Assembly (NCBI GenBank): GCA_946406115.1
Contig: OX291544.1
Span: 2,976,001-3,040,000, forward strand
Length of the DNA stretch: 64,000 nucleotides
Direction: 5' to 3'
Source of the DNA: Apoda limacodes
Taxonomy: Eukaryota > Arthropoda > Insecta > Lepidoptera > Limacodidae
In this document: in pieces, positions 31,906 through 43,105 of the stretch
Position numbering within the stretch: position 1 is the first letter of the stretch
How the letters are laid out: each line of letters begins with the position of its first letter
Program-made: the position numbers and the translations under genes
The notes under the pieces: model-generated
The model's input: the letters and a program-made list of their open reading frames with translations, nothing else
What the model was told of the DNA's origin: nothing
The model's database searches: none

Positions 31906-33451
31906 AAGAATTCCGAACAAAATACTTAGATTTTATGCGCGAATACGAATCTCTAGGTCACATGTTTCGCAGTTCGAGTTGGAAGGCAACGAACATTATT
32001 TTATTCCACATCACGTCGTCTTTGAAAATGGTAAGATACGGGTGGTGTTCGATGGTTCGGCGCCTACATCTTCGGGTGTATCCTTGAACGACTGCCTGAT
32101 GTCGGGAGCTAAGCTTCTGGTAGACATCTCGGACATATTGACTGGTTTTCGTCGCCACCAGGTTGTATTTGTGGTTGACATTAAAATGATGTTCCGTCAG
32201 GTCATGATACATACAGAAGATAGGCGGTTTTAGGTCATTTTGTGGAGAGAGGATCCGGCCTCTCCATTGGTTGTTTATGAGCTTAACATCAATACCTACG
32301 GGCTAAACTCGAGCCCGTTTATAGCAATTCACTCGTCTGAATTTCCCGCGCGCAGCTGCTGTCTACGTCGACGATATTTGCACGGGTGCATCGTCTGTGG
32401 AGGAAGCGTTAGTCCTGAGCGATGAGCTAATCGGCTTGTTACGTGAAGGTAGTTATGAATTGAGGAAATGGATTTTCAATTCACCTGCCGTCTTAGAAGA
32501 CTTGCCGTCAGAACATCAGCAGGAGCCTCACCTATTCCAGAATCCTGAGAATACCCTGACTCCATCGCGGTCCTCGGAGTTCAGTATCGGCCAGTTCAGG
32601 ACATCTTCACCTACTCGGTTGAACCGTCGGGCACAATAAAGAGGTGGAATAAAAGGCTGGTTCTGTCCACAGTAGCGCGTGTTTTATCTTTGATCCCAAT
32701 GGTTGGGTGGCTCCTGTAGTCTTTTGGGCCAAATATTTCTACAGGAGCTCTGGATTTCTGGTCTCGACTGGGATACCCCGTTGACCGGAAACTTGTTGTC
32801 TTACTGGCTACGTTTTTATGACACACTTTCGGACCTTCAACATGTCTCCGAGCCTCGGTCGATCTTACCCCCAGTTCGTTATCGGGCCAGTCTTCACGGC
32901 TTCCCTGATGCGTCGGAATCCGGTTATGCAGCTGGTGTTTATCTCCGCACCGTTTACAGCAATGGTCATGTCCGCGTCAGTCTGGTAGTCGCAAAGAGAA
33001 AGGTTGCACCTTTGCGGACCAAATTGACAATCCCCAAGCTGGAGTTGTCTAGAGCTACATTGCTGACTCGACTCCTCAACCATGTCTTCTCCACCTTGGG
33101 TCAATGGGTCCAATTTGACTCCGTCACGGCATGGACAGACAGCCAAATCGTTTGACTTGGCTCAAGGCGTCCCTTCATGCCATAGAGACCTTTGTGGCCA
33201 ATCGTGTCTCCCAAATCCAGTCTTTTGCGGTGTGTCTGGGTTGGCGTCACGTGCCAAGGTCCTTGAATCCTGCAGATTGCGCTTCACGGGGCCTGATTGC
33301 CTCGCAAATCATGAATCACTCGCTTTGGTGGGGCCCTGACTCTCCTGAAGACACTTGGCCTCATACAGTTGTGGAGTTCGTTGACCCTCTGCCAGGGTTA
33401 AAGGTCTTTGCTGTTGAGCAGACTGTAGACACTTCACCGAACTTCTTGCTT
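31845..33451 (+). pseudogene. BEL/Pao pol, left part (RT and RNase H)
   Basis: Frames in order: MERRMRRDKEFRTKYLDFM, HYFIPHHVVFENGKIRVVFD, VSLNDCLMSGAKL and VVFVVDIKMMFRQV (31979-32233), then YELNINTYGLNSSPF and the catalytic AAVYVDDICTG near 32360. RNase H follows at 32703-33155 with SLHGFPDASESGYAAGVYL, APLRTKLTIPKLELSRATLL and TAWTDSQIV, then CLGWRHVPRSLNPADCASRG at 33131-33450. These are BEL/Pao signatures. Frameshifts and stops separate them, and gag and protease are absent. The frame is cut at 33451 by a family 1 LINE. Confidence 0.88.
33446..33451. repeat. Left target duplication of the nested LINE (TTGCTT)
   Basis: TTGCTT stands at 33446-33451 before the T run and again at 34521-34526 after the LINE. 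One T of the left copy could belong to the tail. Confidence 0.75.
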
Positions 33452-34520
33452 TTTTTTTTTTTTTTTTTTTTTATACCACTAAGGTGGCAAACAAGCCTAC
33501 GGTCCGCCTCATGGTAAGCGGTCACCGTAGCCTATGGACGCTTGCAACACCAGGGGCATCACTCGCGCGTTGCCGACCCTTCAGAAATCTAATAACTTCT
33601 TTTTTGAAGAACCCCATACTGTAGTCCTTAGAGAAAACCTTGGCAGGGAGCTCATTCCACAACCCAAGGGTTCGCGGGAGGAAGTTTCTCTGAAACCGCA
33701 CTGTTCGCGACCATTTTGGTTCCAAAGTGTGAGAATGAATTCCCTGTCGATGGCGAGCGGTGCGATGGTAGAAAGTAGCCGTGGGCATCATTTCGAACAA
33801 TTCCTCAGAACACAATCCATTGTACAAGCGGTAGAACACACACAGGGAGGCAAAGTCTCTCCTCAGACTTAAGGGCTCAATACCGCAAGTGCGTTTGGGA
33901 TCGTCGACAATTCTCACAGCCCGTCGTTGAACCGAGTCAAAAGGGCCAAGCTGGTATCCGGGTGCACCCGCCCAGAGATGGCAGCAGTACTCCATATGGG
34001 GCCGGACTTGCGACTTGTAAAGTAGCAACCTTTGCCCCGACGTGAAGTACTGCTTCGCTCTGTTGAGTACACCAAGTTTTTTGGACGCCAGCTTTACCTT
34101 GTCTAGCAAATGATCTCGGAACTGAACATCGCTGGAGATGTCAACGCCAAGGATCCCAATGCTCTTAGAGAGGGAGAGGGGAGTGTTCTGGAATTGTGGG
34201 ACTACAGTGAATGGGGTTTTCTTAGCGGTGAACGCGCAGACTTGTGTCTTTGAAGGGTTGAATCGGACCAAGTTTTCCCGCCCCCAGTCAGAGACCTTGG
34301 ACAGACCGATCTCGATTTCAGACACAAGTTCTTCACGCTTTTCCTCCACAACGGAACGTGGGATGCTTGCACGGCCCGTGTAATAAGCGTCTCCAGTACT
34401 GTCATCTGCATAGCAATGTATGTTGTTGATGTCCAACATATCATTGATGTGCAGTAGAAACAGCGTAGGAGACAGCACAGAGCCTTGCGGGACACCAGCA
34501 TTTATGTCCATGCTATCAGT
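33452..34520 (-). mobile_element. LINE family 1, young copy nested in BEL
   Basis: A T run (poly-A tail on the minus strand) and ATACCACTAAGGTGGCAAAC mark the 3' end; the 5' end at 34520 is a truncation just before the GVPQGS motif. TTGCTT flanks both sides, and removal joins the BEL frame without a gap. The LINE frame is open throughout, unlike the other copies, so this insertion is among the youngest in the window. Confidence 0.92.
33522..34520 (-). CDS. Non-LTR reverse transcriptase, C-terminal half, uninterrupted
   Basis: On the minus strand the LINE part reads [36 protein letters not shown] (catalytic YADD), VSDWGRENLVRFNPSKTQVC, GILGVDISSDVQFRDHL, SQVRPHMEYCCHLWAGAPG and, near the end, FYHRTARHRQGIHSHTLEPK and LPRTLGLWNELPAKVF. 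This is the palm, thumb and C-terminus of a Jockey/CR1-type reverse transcriptase. The endonuclease and fingers are missing because of 5' truncation. The open frame extends to an ATG at 34589, but its first two dozen codons are antisense BEL sequence. Plus-strand frames at 33534-33872 and 34138-34383 are its shadows. Confidence 0.88.
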   Translation of the reverse strand, partial: TDSMDINAGVPQGSVLSPTLFLLHINDMLDINNIHCYADDSTGDAYYTGRASIPRSVVEEKREELVSEIEIGLSKVSDWGRENLVRFNPSKTQVCAFTAKKTPFTVVPQFQNTPLSLSKSIGILGVDISSDVQFRDHLLDKVKLASKKLGVLNRAKQYFTSGQRLLLYKSQVRPHMEYCCHLWAGAPGYQLGPFDSVQRRAVRIVDDPKRTCGIEPLSLRRDFASLCVFYRLYNGLCSEELFEMMPTATFYHRTARHRQGIHSHTLEPKWSRTVRFQRNFLPRTLGLWNELPAKVFSKDYSMGFFKKEVIRFLKGRQRASDAPGVASVHRLR

Positions 34521-35463
34521 TTGCTTAATCGGTTCAGTTCTTTCACCAAGCTCGTTGGTGTCACCGGTTGGATTAAGAGGCTTCTCCACAACTTAAGGAA
34601 CAGGTCACAGCCAAGGACTTCTTCAGTCTTGTCTCCTGAAGAGCGTCAGGATGCGCTCCTCACCTGTGTTCGACTGGTACAGGCCCAGTCGTTTAGAAAG
34701 GAAATTCGTCTTCTCCGTTTAGAGAACGGGAAATTGCGGGGAAGTCTTGCTCGTCTCCATTTGTTTAGTTTAGTAGGCTTCGTAACTCAGAATTGCCCTA
34801 TGGGGATCGGCATCCTCTCTTGTTACCCAAGAGCGGTCATTTTATTGAGTTGCTGATCAGGGACCGCCATATTAGGAACTGTCATGCCGGTCTCAACGCA
34901 TTGCTGGCTTGTTTGCAGCAAGACTTTTGGACCAGACGAGCAGCTCGGAGCGTCATTTTTAAATGTATCCCTTGTTATAGATTAAAGGGAACCTTGACCC
35001 AGCCACAAATGGGTGACTTGCCGTCCTATCGTGTCCAGCCCGCTCGAACTTTCGCTAAGTTTGGGTTGGATTTCGCAGGTCCGTTTTTGGTGAAGACGTC
35101 AAGTGTTCGCAATGCCAGACAGGTTAAGGCCTATTTATGCATCTTCGTCTGTTTGTTTTCCAAGGCTGTGCATCTGGAGCTCGTTTCAGCCTTGTCTACG
35201 GAGGCCTTTGTCGCATTTCTGTCGCGGTTTGTCAGTCGGCGTGGTCTCCCTGATTTAATTCGTTCGGACTGTGGCACAAATTTCAAGAGTGCAGATCGCT
35301 ATCTGAAGGAAGTCCTTCAGTTTTTGTCGGACAATTACACGTATATTGATTCGGAGTTGTCTAAACGGGGCGCGACTTGGATTTTTGATCCTCCCGGCTA
35401 TTCTTCGTGGGGCGGTATTTTCGAAGCAGCTGTCAAGGTCGCCAAAATTACCTCCGCCGTGTG
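34521..35463 (+). pseudogene. BEL/Pao pol, right part (integrase)
   Basis: Continues the frame cut at 33451: RFSSFTKLVGVTGWIKRLL and LSPEERQDALLTCVRLVQAQ in the linker, then the zinc domain (HIRNCHAGLNALLACLQQDF with FKCIPCYRLKG) and the catalytic core with FGLDFAGPF, LIRSDCGTNFKS and GGIFEAAVKVAK, giving the D, D, E triad. A frameshift lies near 34780. The sequence ends abruptly at about 35463, where LINE ORF1 sequence begins; the integrase C-terminus and 3' LTR are missing. Confidence 0.88.
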
Positions 35464-35464
35464 A

Positions 35465-35970
35465 TTGGTGAAACGGTCCTTACGTTTGAGGAATTACAAA
35501 CCCACAAACGCTGTAACTCCGGAAGGTATTGACCATATTAGGGAAAGTATTAACCAAGTGCGACAAGACATTAAGACACTTTCAGATACAACAGTTAGTA
35601 CAGCAGGCCCGTTACGTACTGCAGTAGAGGAATTGAGGAAAGCACTTCAGGAAACTGAACTTGCAGACCCCTTTGAGCCGTATCCATTTACTGGTCCTAC
35701 TCCTCTGACACCCTTACCTCCTAGAAAAGACAAACCAGCATTCAAGCCAAAACACATGAAACCTATGCTGACAAAGCACGCAAGCCCAGATTTTCCTTGC
35801 TGGTAGTGTCGATAAACCCACAACATACAAGTGCGGACGTCATGGAAAAAATCAAAACTGGAGTTGATGTGGTGGAAATGGGGATTGGAGTAAACATTCT
35901 TAGGAAAACAAGAAACCAGAAAACGGTTTGTTTCTTTTCATCTTGTCTTCAAAAGTAGCAACTACTAAAA
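35465..35970 (+). pseudogene. ORF1 (gag-like) fragment of an R1-type LINE
   Basis: A frame of 113 codons (35465-35806) gives GIDHIRESINQVRQDIKTLS and a Pro-rich stretch LTPLPPRKDKPAFKPKH. After a frameshift near 35785 the sequence reads PRFSLLVVSINPQHTSADV and MEKIKTGVDVVEMGIGVNIL then RKTRNQKTV. The pattern of a Val-rich strand followed by 'DVMEKIK...GI.V...RK..NQK' is that of ORF1 proteins of R1/TRAS/SART-type LINEs. The zinc knuckles normally following are absent. The clade is inferred from these motifs only. Confidence 0.65.
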
Positions 35971-37194
35971 AAGGTGTCAAATTTCACTTAAAATTTCAAA
36001 AAATGTACCGAGGATTCATATTCTTCATTAATTACCTATTTACAGTATGGCTTAAAGTATTGGCCATTTTAAGTTTTTCAGAGGTAAGTATAACTTTTTA
36101 ATTTAAACTTATAAATGATACAATGAAATAAATATTTTTTTTATTGAACATGTTCAAAGGTAAATAAATAAATAAGTAAACAAACCACACATTCACTTAG
36201 AGGTCTTTTACTAAAAATAATTAATGTACCTGGACTTCACGCCACCTCTCTGATTCCGAATTCAGCAAATCTTGTACTAAAGGTACCAGACAACAGATAT
36301 TACATAAAAGAAGCAAAAAAATGTTGTTAAAACCCATGTTACTCATTATTTCAAGTTGGGAGAAGAGAATTCTTGCAGGAATTACATAAATAATACTTAA
36401 TATTTTAAAAACTTTTAACTATAGTCTATCGACAGGTCTGAAGTATGACACAAAAAAACTATATAAACTCTAACTGTCCAGAACAGACAAGTTAGGAAGA
36501 AATCATAAGGATAAACCCCAAATTATTTCAGTGCCCGGATCATCAAACCAGATTAGATCATAATGTGATCTCAACTTAGTAACACAAGGGTCTACACTCT
36601 CTGGATCGAGTATACAGAACATTTTTTCATACGTGTCACTCTCATATTGTGTCTTCAGAAAGAATAAACATTCGACAAGCTAAGTCTTGGTGCCAGAAGT
36701 CATTTGAACAAATTACTTCATGGATGGTTTTCATCTATCTATATTTGGATGTTCCAACAACTGCTTGGGTACTTAGGGGCAATCGATTGTTTTATCAGTT
36801 TATCTCACTAAGCCATCAGTAATAACGTCTACAGTCTTTGCATAGCACTAATATACCTACATTCATTTTTTAAACATTTTTATTTCAAATTTATTTATGT
36901 ATATTATAATTGTATGTATATAACGTCAAAAACATGGATAAAAAAAAGTTATTTCATTTTTGCTGTTCTGCTTGAAAGGCTGTTGAAAGTTGAACAGGAT
37001 ATATGGAACTGGCATTCAACGTTTTGATCATTTTTAGGGCATGTCAGTACTATGTTAAGATACCTATAACTTTTTATTCCCAACTTCTGAAAATATGTAA
37101 CGATTACACCTTTTGTTTTACTTGTAAAAAGCTATTAAAACCACACATTTACTTAGACATACGCAAAGTCTTTATGTGGTAACCAAAACACGTA
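35971..37194. other. Unassigned AT-rich sequence
   Basis: About 1.2 kb in which I can read no motif on either strand and no repeat shared with the window. Confidence 0.4.
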
Positions 37195-37465
37195 GAAGTC
37201 TGCCATTCTTCTTTTAACGGAAAATGCAGTGCGCACGGCTGTCGCCGCCGCAAACGCGAAGCGCACGGGGGGGCACACTTAAAATTCCAGACCTGTAGTG
37301 TCTTCTTATACAAAAACGAAGAATGCCATCAGCTACAAAGTACATCAAAGGTTTGCCTGGTAGAGATCGCTTTTTAGCGATAAGGTCGCCTATTTTAATT
37401 TTTTTTTTATTCTAGCTTTTAATTGTATTTCGTTTTTTAAATTGTATAATAAAGATAAATTAATT
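37195..37465 (+). repeat. Probable LINE 3' tail with a small hairpin
   Basis: A GC-rich stretch (37230-37280) is followed by AAAGGTTTGCCTGGTAGAGA, the hairpin ATCGCTTTTTAGCGAT at about 37366-37381, AAGGTCGCCTATTTT and an AATAAAG signal near 37448. I recall this order from the 3' ends of abundant moth LINEs; the family cannot be named without a search. Confidence 0.45.
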
Positions 37466-37923
37466 AATTCATTCAAAACTACGGTAAATACCGCTTCTGT
37501 GTCCGTTTTATTGACACATCTTTTACTTTCTAGAGTAGTGTTGCCAAATAACCAAAACTTTCTACATTTTAAATCAAATGAAAATCGTGGTTAGAATAAT
37601 TATTGTTCTAAGCGATGTTTAGCTGTATTTTAATTTAAAATCAAAATAATACCATATGTTATATCTTATATCAACAATTTATTTATTTTATATTTATACC
37701 AAAAAAAATAATAACCGGGGTTTGTTGATAAGATGATCTTTGTATAGAAAGGTATGCTATTCCACACACATTTTGATGGTATATTGAGTGGTAGAGCACT
37801 TTATGGTATTTGCAATGTCAAATATTTAAAAAGACCAGATTAGTCATATTGCACCACGTGTGAACCTCTGACAATCAGATCATGCGAAAAAATTCTACAT
37901 TATACGAAAATAACTATAATAAA
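37466..37923. other. Unassigned AT-rich sequence
   Basis: Nothing recognisable. Confidence 0.4.
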
Positions 37924-38214
37924 CTAGAGTTTGCCAGTGGCTCCACCCACCCTGAATTTGGTTATCGGCGACTGTGATTTACTCCTTAATTACACTTATG
38001 AGGTTTGCTTTATCAAGCTGCAGCTATAGCTATAGTTAGTTTTAGCTCGGTTATAGTTATTCTTGCGGGAATTTCGAGATCAAAAGTAGCCTATGTTTTA
38101 TTCCAGGACCTAACCTATATGTGTGCCAAGTTTCATTCCGATCCGTCCAGTGGTTGAAACGTGATTAAGTAACAAACATCCAAACAAACATTGACATGTA
38201 TAATATTAGTAGGA
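37924..38214 (-). mobile_element. Nonautonomous Helitron (Lep1-like)
   Basis: Read on the minus strand from TCCTAATATTATACATGTCA (38214) to ...GCCACTGGCAAACTCTAG (37924): 291 bp, TC and CTAG termini. The interior CACTGGACGGATCGGAATGA and AACCAAATTCAGGGTGGGTG match the copies at 40838-41107 and 7482-8000. No coding capacity. Confidence 0.82.
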
Positions 38215-38999
38215 ATGGAAAAGGAATTATAATTTTACGAATTTCGTTGTGGTTTCATAATTTGAAAAGAAAAATCCTTAAAAATCATTCATAAATGTGC
38301 TTGCCTCTTGAAATTAAAATTTGTGTACCAAAAATAACTAATCATTGATAATAACCTATTTTCTGTAAGTAATGCAGTTTCTAGCAACTTGCTAATACAG
38401 TTTTGCTAAAAAATATAATGAAAAAAATTGATGACTAAAAGATAGATAGAATAGGTAATTGAAAAAATTAAAACTGGCAATTATTAACATCAAGATGGCT
38501 AGCAAAAATATTTGCATTCTTTTTAACTTTTAAATTTACGTCATTTGAAAGCGTATTTGCTGTTCTGTTATCTGTGTCAGTTCTGAGTGTTATTGTTACG
38601 TTTCTAATTCCATTTCTCTGTTTGTTGAAGTTTGTTGATACGTTTCAATTTTGTGACTTGTTAGGTTAATTTGTGGTTTTGTTTGTGAACTGTAAACAAG
38701 TGCCCTTCTGCATTTTGTTGTGTATTGTAGTATTTTGTTAGATAGGTATTGAAAAGATTAGGGCTTTATTAGGCTTAAGTTTTTAATAAATTGCGTTAGT
38801 TAATTTTTTTCTTTTTTTTTAACTTGAATAGCTAGTTTAAAAAGAGATTGGAAAACACAGAAGTACCAACGTTTTTTGTTAGCACAACTTCAATATCATG
38901 ATGTACCTACTTATTTTACGTAGATGTAAGTGTGGATTCTAAGCTTTTTTAAAACTATTTATCTTGAAATAAAATCCTCAATAATCAATATAATTGGAC
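38215..38999. other. Unassigned AT-rich sequence
   Basis: No frame longer than chance and no repeat recognised. Confidence 0.4.
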
Positions 39000-39121
39000 G
39001 TAGTTTAGCAGAAAGGACTCAACCCATAAAAGAACACTTTTCAGATATTGAAGTTGTTTGAATTTTTTACTTCAATATCCAAAGTGACTTTTTGTAAATT
39101 GAGACCTTTCTGCTAAACTAC
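39000..39121. mobile_element. 122-bp hairpin, MITE-like
   Basis: The two halves are inverted copies. The outer arms GTAGTTTAGCAGAAAGGACT and, on the other strand, GTAGTTTAGCAGAAAGGTCT differ at one base, and the inner parts (TCAGATATTGAAGT against TGGATATTGAAGTA) continue the pairing to a small loop near 39060. This could be a very short inverted-repeat transposon or a hairpin-forming transcript. No target duplication is evident. Confidence 0.7.
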
Positions 39122-40127
39122 CGAAGTAAAATTTTATCAATGTAGGTTTGCGTATACGTATACACATATAAAGCTAGTTTGTCTCGTCACCGTGTCAATA
39201 GATGACGTTAGTTCTCATACTCACCATTTTAGGCCGCAAGAGGGCACTCTTTTTCTTTTTGTACAATTATATTCTGTGTGGCGAGGCGAGTGCGTCCCCA
39301 ACCATGATTACCACCAGTTGCGAGATGTTTGGTGGATGACACACGCTCCCCCACTGCACAGCCTTACCGCAACGGTGTATAACCGTTTGGCGCGAGTTGA
39401 TTTTTTTTATACACCTCTACATACTTTTCCTAAGGTGAATAAGTGAAATGAAACTTCCCGGATGTATACCTGTTACCAGCAATCACGCAGGAACCGAGCC
39501 ACCTTATACACAAAATCCATGCTATGTAAACACACATACATGAACATTTTATAAGCGCTTACTGATAGCCTTCAACTCATATACTTTTAGTAAATTGTAA
39601 GTATACGTTAAAATGCCAAGCGAATTCTATTGTTAATCGTTTTGTTAATTCACAGTGGTTTCTCCGCCTCGCAGCAACTTACGTGGCCGACCTAAAGGTA
39701 GAGTCCGGTAGATTATTCAGATTATAATTCTAGTTCTAGTTTTCTTGGACCAATCCTTACCAAATGTCTCCGAAAATTTTCGGAAAATCGTAGGAGATTG
39801 TAGGCTCGACAGTCCGACATTATTTGAGAAGCGAGCAACAAATACCCTCTGTATTGGTTGTGCTATTGTATCGACTTATTAAATGTGATGTAAGGAATGC
39901 TGTTGCCTTTTTATCTTCGTCTTTAGACCAATCAACCCTGCGCCAAAAATTAATATTTTAAAATCGTAAATGATAAAAATTCTAAATAATCTATAATAGA
40001 CTTCGATTAGTTAAAGTTCACTATATTTCTCTTTTCGGATTTATGCCGCATGCAAATAAATCGCGTTATTAGAAAAGTGTTATCGACTATTTAAATTATT
40101 TTTAATGTAATTATATCATTTATTAGG
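39122..40127. other. Mostly unassigned sequence
   Basis: A frame of 84 codons at 39192-39446 has no motif. Near 39486-39515 the string GCAGGAACCGAGCCACC recurs from 1245. Nothing else is supported. Confidence 0.35.
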
Positions 40128-40512
40128 TTGCCTTTCCTAAGAGTTCCAAAGGGACACTATTATTAACCCTTCACTGTCTGTCTTTCTGCCTGACTATCTA
40201 TCCGTCCTCTATCTGTAAAGTCAATTAGGTAGAAAGCCTGAAATTTTCACAGAAATATTTGTTCTTATGGCGAATCTAGTAAGAAATAAAAAAAACAAAG
40301 AGTACATATATACATAAAAACAATCTTTACGTTTCAGAACTAAACCTGGCTTTTTAAGTAAACAATGCAGCGATATCGATATCGACACCCGCCTCGTCTC
40401 CCTGTAACAGGCACTAATACTAATTGCCTGCCAGTCACACTTTACCGCCACAGACTAATTTGTTTCATAGTTTCAAAACCCGTCAAGTGCGAATGGAGCT
40501 CGAGCATCTTCA
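40128..40512 (+). repeat. Dispersed moth repeat with sugar-like CTGTCTG motif
   Basis: 'Gagttccaaagggacacta', 'cactgtctgtctttctgcctgactat', 'gaaattttcacag' and the end CCGTCAAGTGCGAATGGAGC follow in the order I recall from a very common lepidopteran noncoding repeat. The class is unknown to me. The minus-strand frame at 40221-40451 lies inside and is not a gene. Confidence 0.45.
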
Positions 40513-40837
40513 TTACACGATTAAGTATGTTAGGCTTTTAAGTAAAGCTCATTCATTTATATTAATTTTTAACTAAAATTACAGAAATGTGAAAAAAATA
40601 CCATATAAAGATTCTATTTTTAAGGCTTTGTACTTCATCCCCTTTTTCGTTTTTCCTTGTTTTAATCACCGTGTTAAACTGTACGTGTTTCCTATCTATC
40701 AAGTAACTTGCCTGAATTATATTTTCAATTTTGGTTTAAGCAGATTGTCTCTATTTTGTAAATATTTATGCTATTACATTTTACAAAATACCTACAAATT
40801 GATAATTGAAAATTACAGCCGTTCAAACAACACTAAA
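40513..40837. other. Unassigned AT-rich sequence
   Basis: An 85-codon plus frame at 40589-40846 is Phe/Tyr/Cys-rich, without a motif, and runs into the Helitron; not called. Confidence 0.4.
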
Positions 40838-41107
40838 TCCTACTAATATTATAAATGTGAAAGTTTGTTTGGATATTTGTTACTCAATCACGCTTCAACC
40901 ACTGGACGGATCGGGATGAAACTTGGCATACATACATGTTAGGTTACTTTTTATCCCGAATTTCCCGCGGGAATAACTATAAGCGAACTTAAACAAACTA
41001 TAGCTATGGATACAGTTTGATATAGAAAACTTCATTAGTGTAATGAAGGAGTAAATCACAGTCGCTGATAACCGAATTTAGGGCGGGCGGAGCCGCTGGC
41101 AAATTAG
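40838..41107 (+). mobile_element. Nonautonomous Helitron (Lep1-like), 270 bp
   Basis: Starts TCCTACTAATATTATAAATG and ends GCCGCTGGCAAATTAG, with a T following. The end is TTAG instead of CTAG, one base from consensus. The inside has CACTGGACGGATCGGGATGA and TTCCCGCGGGAATAACTATA. Confidence 0.85.
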
Positions 41108-41114
41108 TATACCT

Positions 41115-41354
41115 AATTAAGGAGTTCCTCGCCGATAACCAAATTTATAGATTAAGACCTGGAATAGCACATAGGCTACTTTTTATACCGAAAAATTCAA
41201 AAGTTCCCGCGGGAATAACTATAACCGAGCTTAAACGAACTGTAGTTACAGCTTGATATATATAGCAAACGTCATAAGTATAATAATTAATGAGTTATTT
41301 AAGTTCCACCCCGATAACCGATTTAGGGCGGGCGGAGCCGCTGGCAAAATCTAG
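41115..41354 (+). mobile_element. Nonautonomous Helitron, 5'-deleted second copy
   Basis: Lies head to tail with the previous copy. It lacks the TCC start, begins in a scrambled 'ctcgccgataacc' segment, and ends GCCGCTGGCAAAATCTAG at 41354. TTCCCGCGGGAATAACTATA is present. Tandem arrays of this kind are known for Helitrons. Confidence 0.75.
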
Positions 41355-42594
41355 TACAAAATAAACCCTTTATGCATGTGAAATTTTGAGCCAAGTGTTT
41401 TTTCTTTAAAGTATAATGCCAAAAAACTGCAGCAAAGATGAGAGACAATAGTTTTAAGAATCAAATTTTAAGAAGAAAAAAATCTTAGGTTAATGTATCA
41501 TCTGCCTAAGGGGCTTATTTTTTATTTCTTATAAATTTTTATTTTTTTTTAAATTAATTAATCCTTTTGATCCTTAAAACTTTAAAAGTTTTCGTAGGAA
41601 TAACTTTAACCAAATCCACGTTTACCTACCAACTATAACTGCAGAGAACTGTAGCTTGACTAGCAAACGTCCCGTTATTATTATAATCAAAGTGTTGACT
41701 TTGGAATACCGGGAATACCAAAACGATAACCAATTCCAGCGAAGTAAACAATAAGGATGATAAACAATATTGAATATTAATAGGGAAGCACAAACTTCAA
41801 CTTAATAATTGAGTTTTGAACTGATAATTCAATAAAACTAAGCTCTTCAGTTTTAATGGTAAATTAAAAGTTTTAACGAGCATCCAGGCTGTTGAACGAG
41901 TTTGATTTGTATTTTATTTATAAATGTAAACTTTTTTCTTAGTCAAAATGTATTTATATAAAAATACTCAATAGCCAGTCCGACATAATTTAAAAATACT
42001 AGATTTACTAAAACATTGAGAGTTTTCGTTAGTCTATCTTGGTGTTAATGGCACAATTATTTAATTTATAATTGTTATGATTTTTTTATAATTACTGTTA
42101 CTATATTTACATTTTTATCACGTTGGTAGGTTTGTTTAGTATAAAATGTATGATTTCAGTAATATATCTGACAACACATAGTTATGTTAGTCTATGTGGG
42201 GTTCCAAACCATTGACCTTCTAAGAATATCATGTTCTGTTGATGAGCCGATGATAAGAAGCAGGACGATAAAGAAAGCAAAACCAGGTGTGTATGGGAGG
42301 TACTTAGGGGCAGACTGTGCCACAGAGAGAGCTTATAATGATGTAGAGTGTTCATATTTAATTCTTTCTTTTCAAATTAATTAATGAGTAGACATATGTA
42401 GGTACTTTTATATTCTTACGGCTAGGTACTGTAATATTTATTGTTAAAATATGAATAGTCATCACCGCGGAAAACAATTCGCTATTCAGACTTCACTGAG
42501 AAATTGTGTTTTAATTATACTGACTCAGCATGAAACGTGAAATTGACGAATATTTTAAGTTTGAAAACAATTAGCAAGTTTTGTCGTACCCTTT
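41355..42594. other. Unassigned AT-rich sequence
   Basis: About 1.2 kb. A 66-codon frame at 42184-42384 has no recognised motif; no repeats seen. Confidence 0.4.
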
Positions 42595-42753
42595 TTTTTC
42601 GAACCATTCCTCAGAACACAACCCATTTTACATGCGGTAGAACACACACAGGGTGGAAAAGTCTCTCCTCAGACTTAAGGGCTCGATACCGCAAGTGACT
42701 TTGGAATCGTCGACAGCCCGTCGTTGAACCGAGTCAAAAGGGCCAAGCTGGTC
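42595..42753 (-). pseudogene. LINE family 1 internal fragment
   Basis: Matches 33797-33953 from 'ttcgaaccattcctcagaacacaa' to AAAAGGGCCAAGCTGGT, with both LINE ends missing and a short deletion near 42716. It joins directly to SINE sequence on the right. Confidence 0.82.
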
Positions 42754-42935
42754 CAATCCGGTTCGATTTTCGCACAGGACAAAAGACTTATGTGATGTCT
42801 ATATTACATAGCACCACAAAATAAATGAAAAGTCGATTAAGCCAAGGGGTGTGAGTTCGATTCTCGCACAGGACAAACACTTATGTGATGCCTACATTAC
42901 ATAGCACCACAAAATAAATAAAAATTTACACTAAA
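42754..42935 (+). mobile_element. Two tandem SINE 3' pieces
   Basis: Two units each contain a B-box-like GTTCGATTYTCGCACAGGAC, then CTTATGTGATGYCTAYATTA and CATAGCACCACAAAATAAAT. The first starts near 42758, the second near 42847, so the segment was duplicated with an 88-90-bp period. The A-box half is missing in both. Related to the SINE at 7586-7840 in its B box. Confidence 0.7.
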
Positions 42936-43105
42936 ACAACAAAACACGACAAATATATTTTATTTTCTTAGTTGTTTTTTGCGATTATTTTTCTCCAGTA
43001 ATTAGTTTTACATTATCTTTAATAATTTGAATATTAATACCTTATTATTTTAATTTATTAAGATTTAATTTAAGAATATTTTTTTTTTTTTGTTGTACTC
43101 GGCTC

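Noticed and set aside
33534..34383. Plus-strand frames within the LINE
   Set aside because: Antisense shadows of the intact minus-strand reverse transcriptase frame.
40221..40846. Small frames of 76 and 85 codons
   Set aside because: The first lies in a dispersed repeat; the second runs into a Helitron. Neither has a motif.
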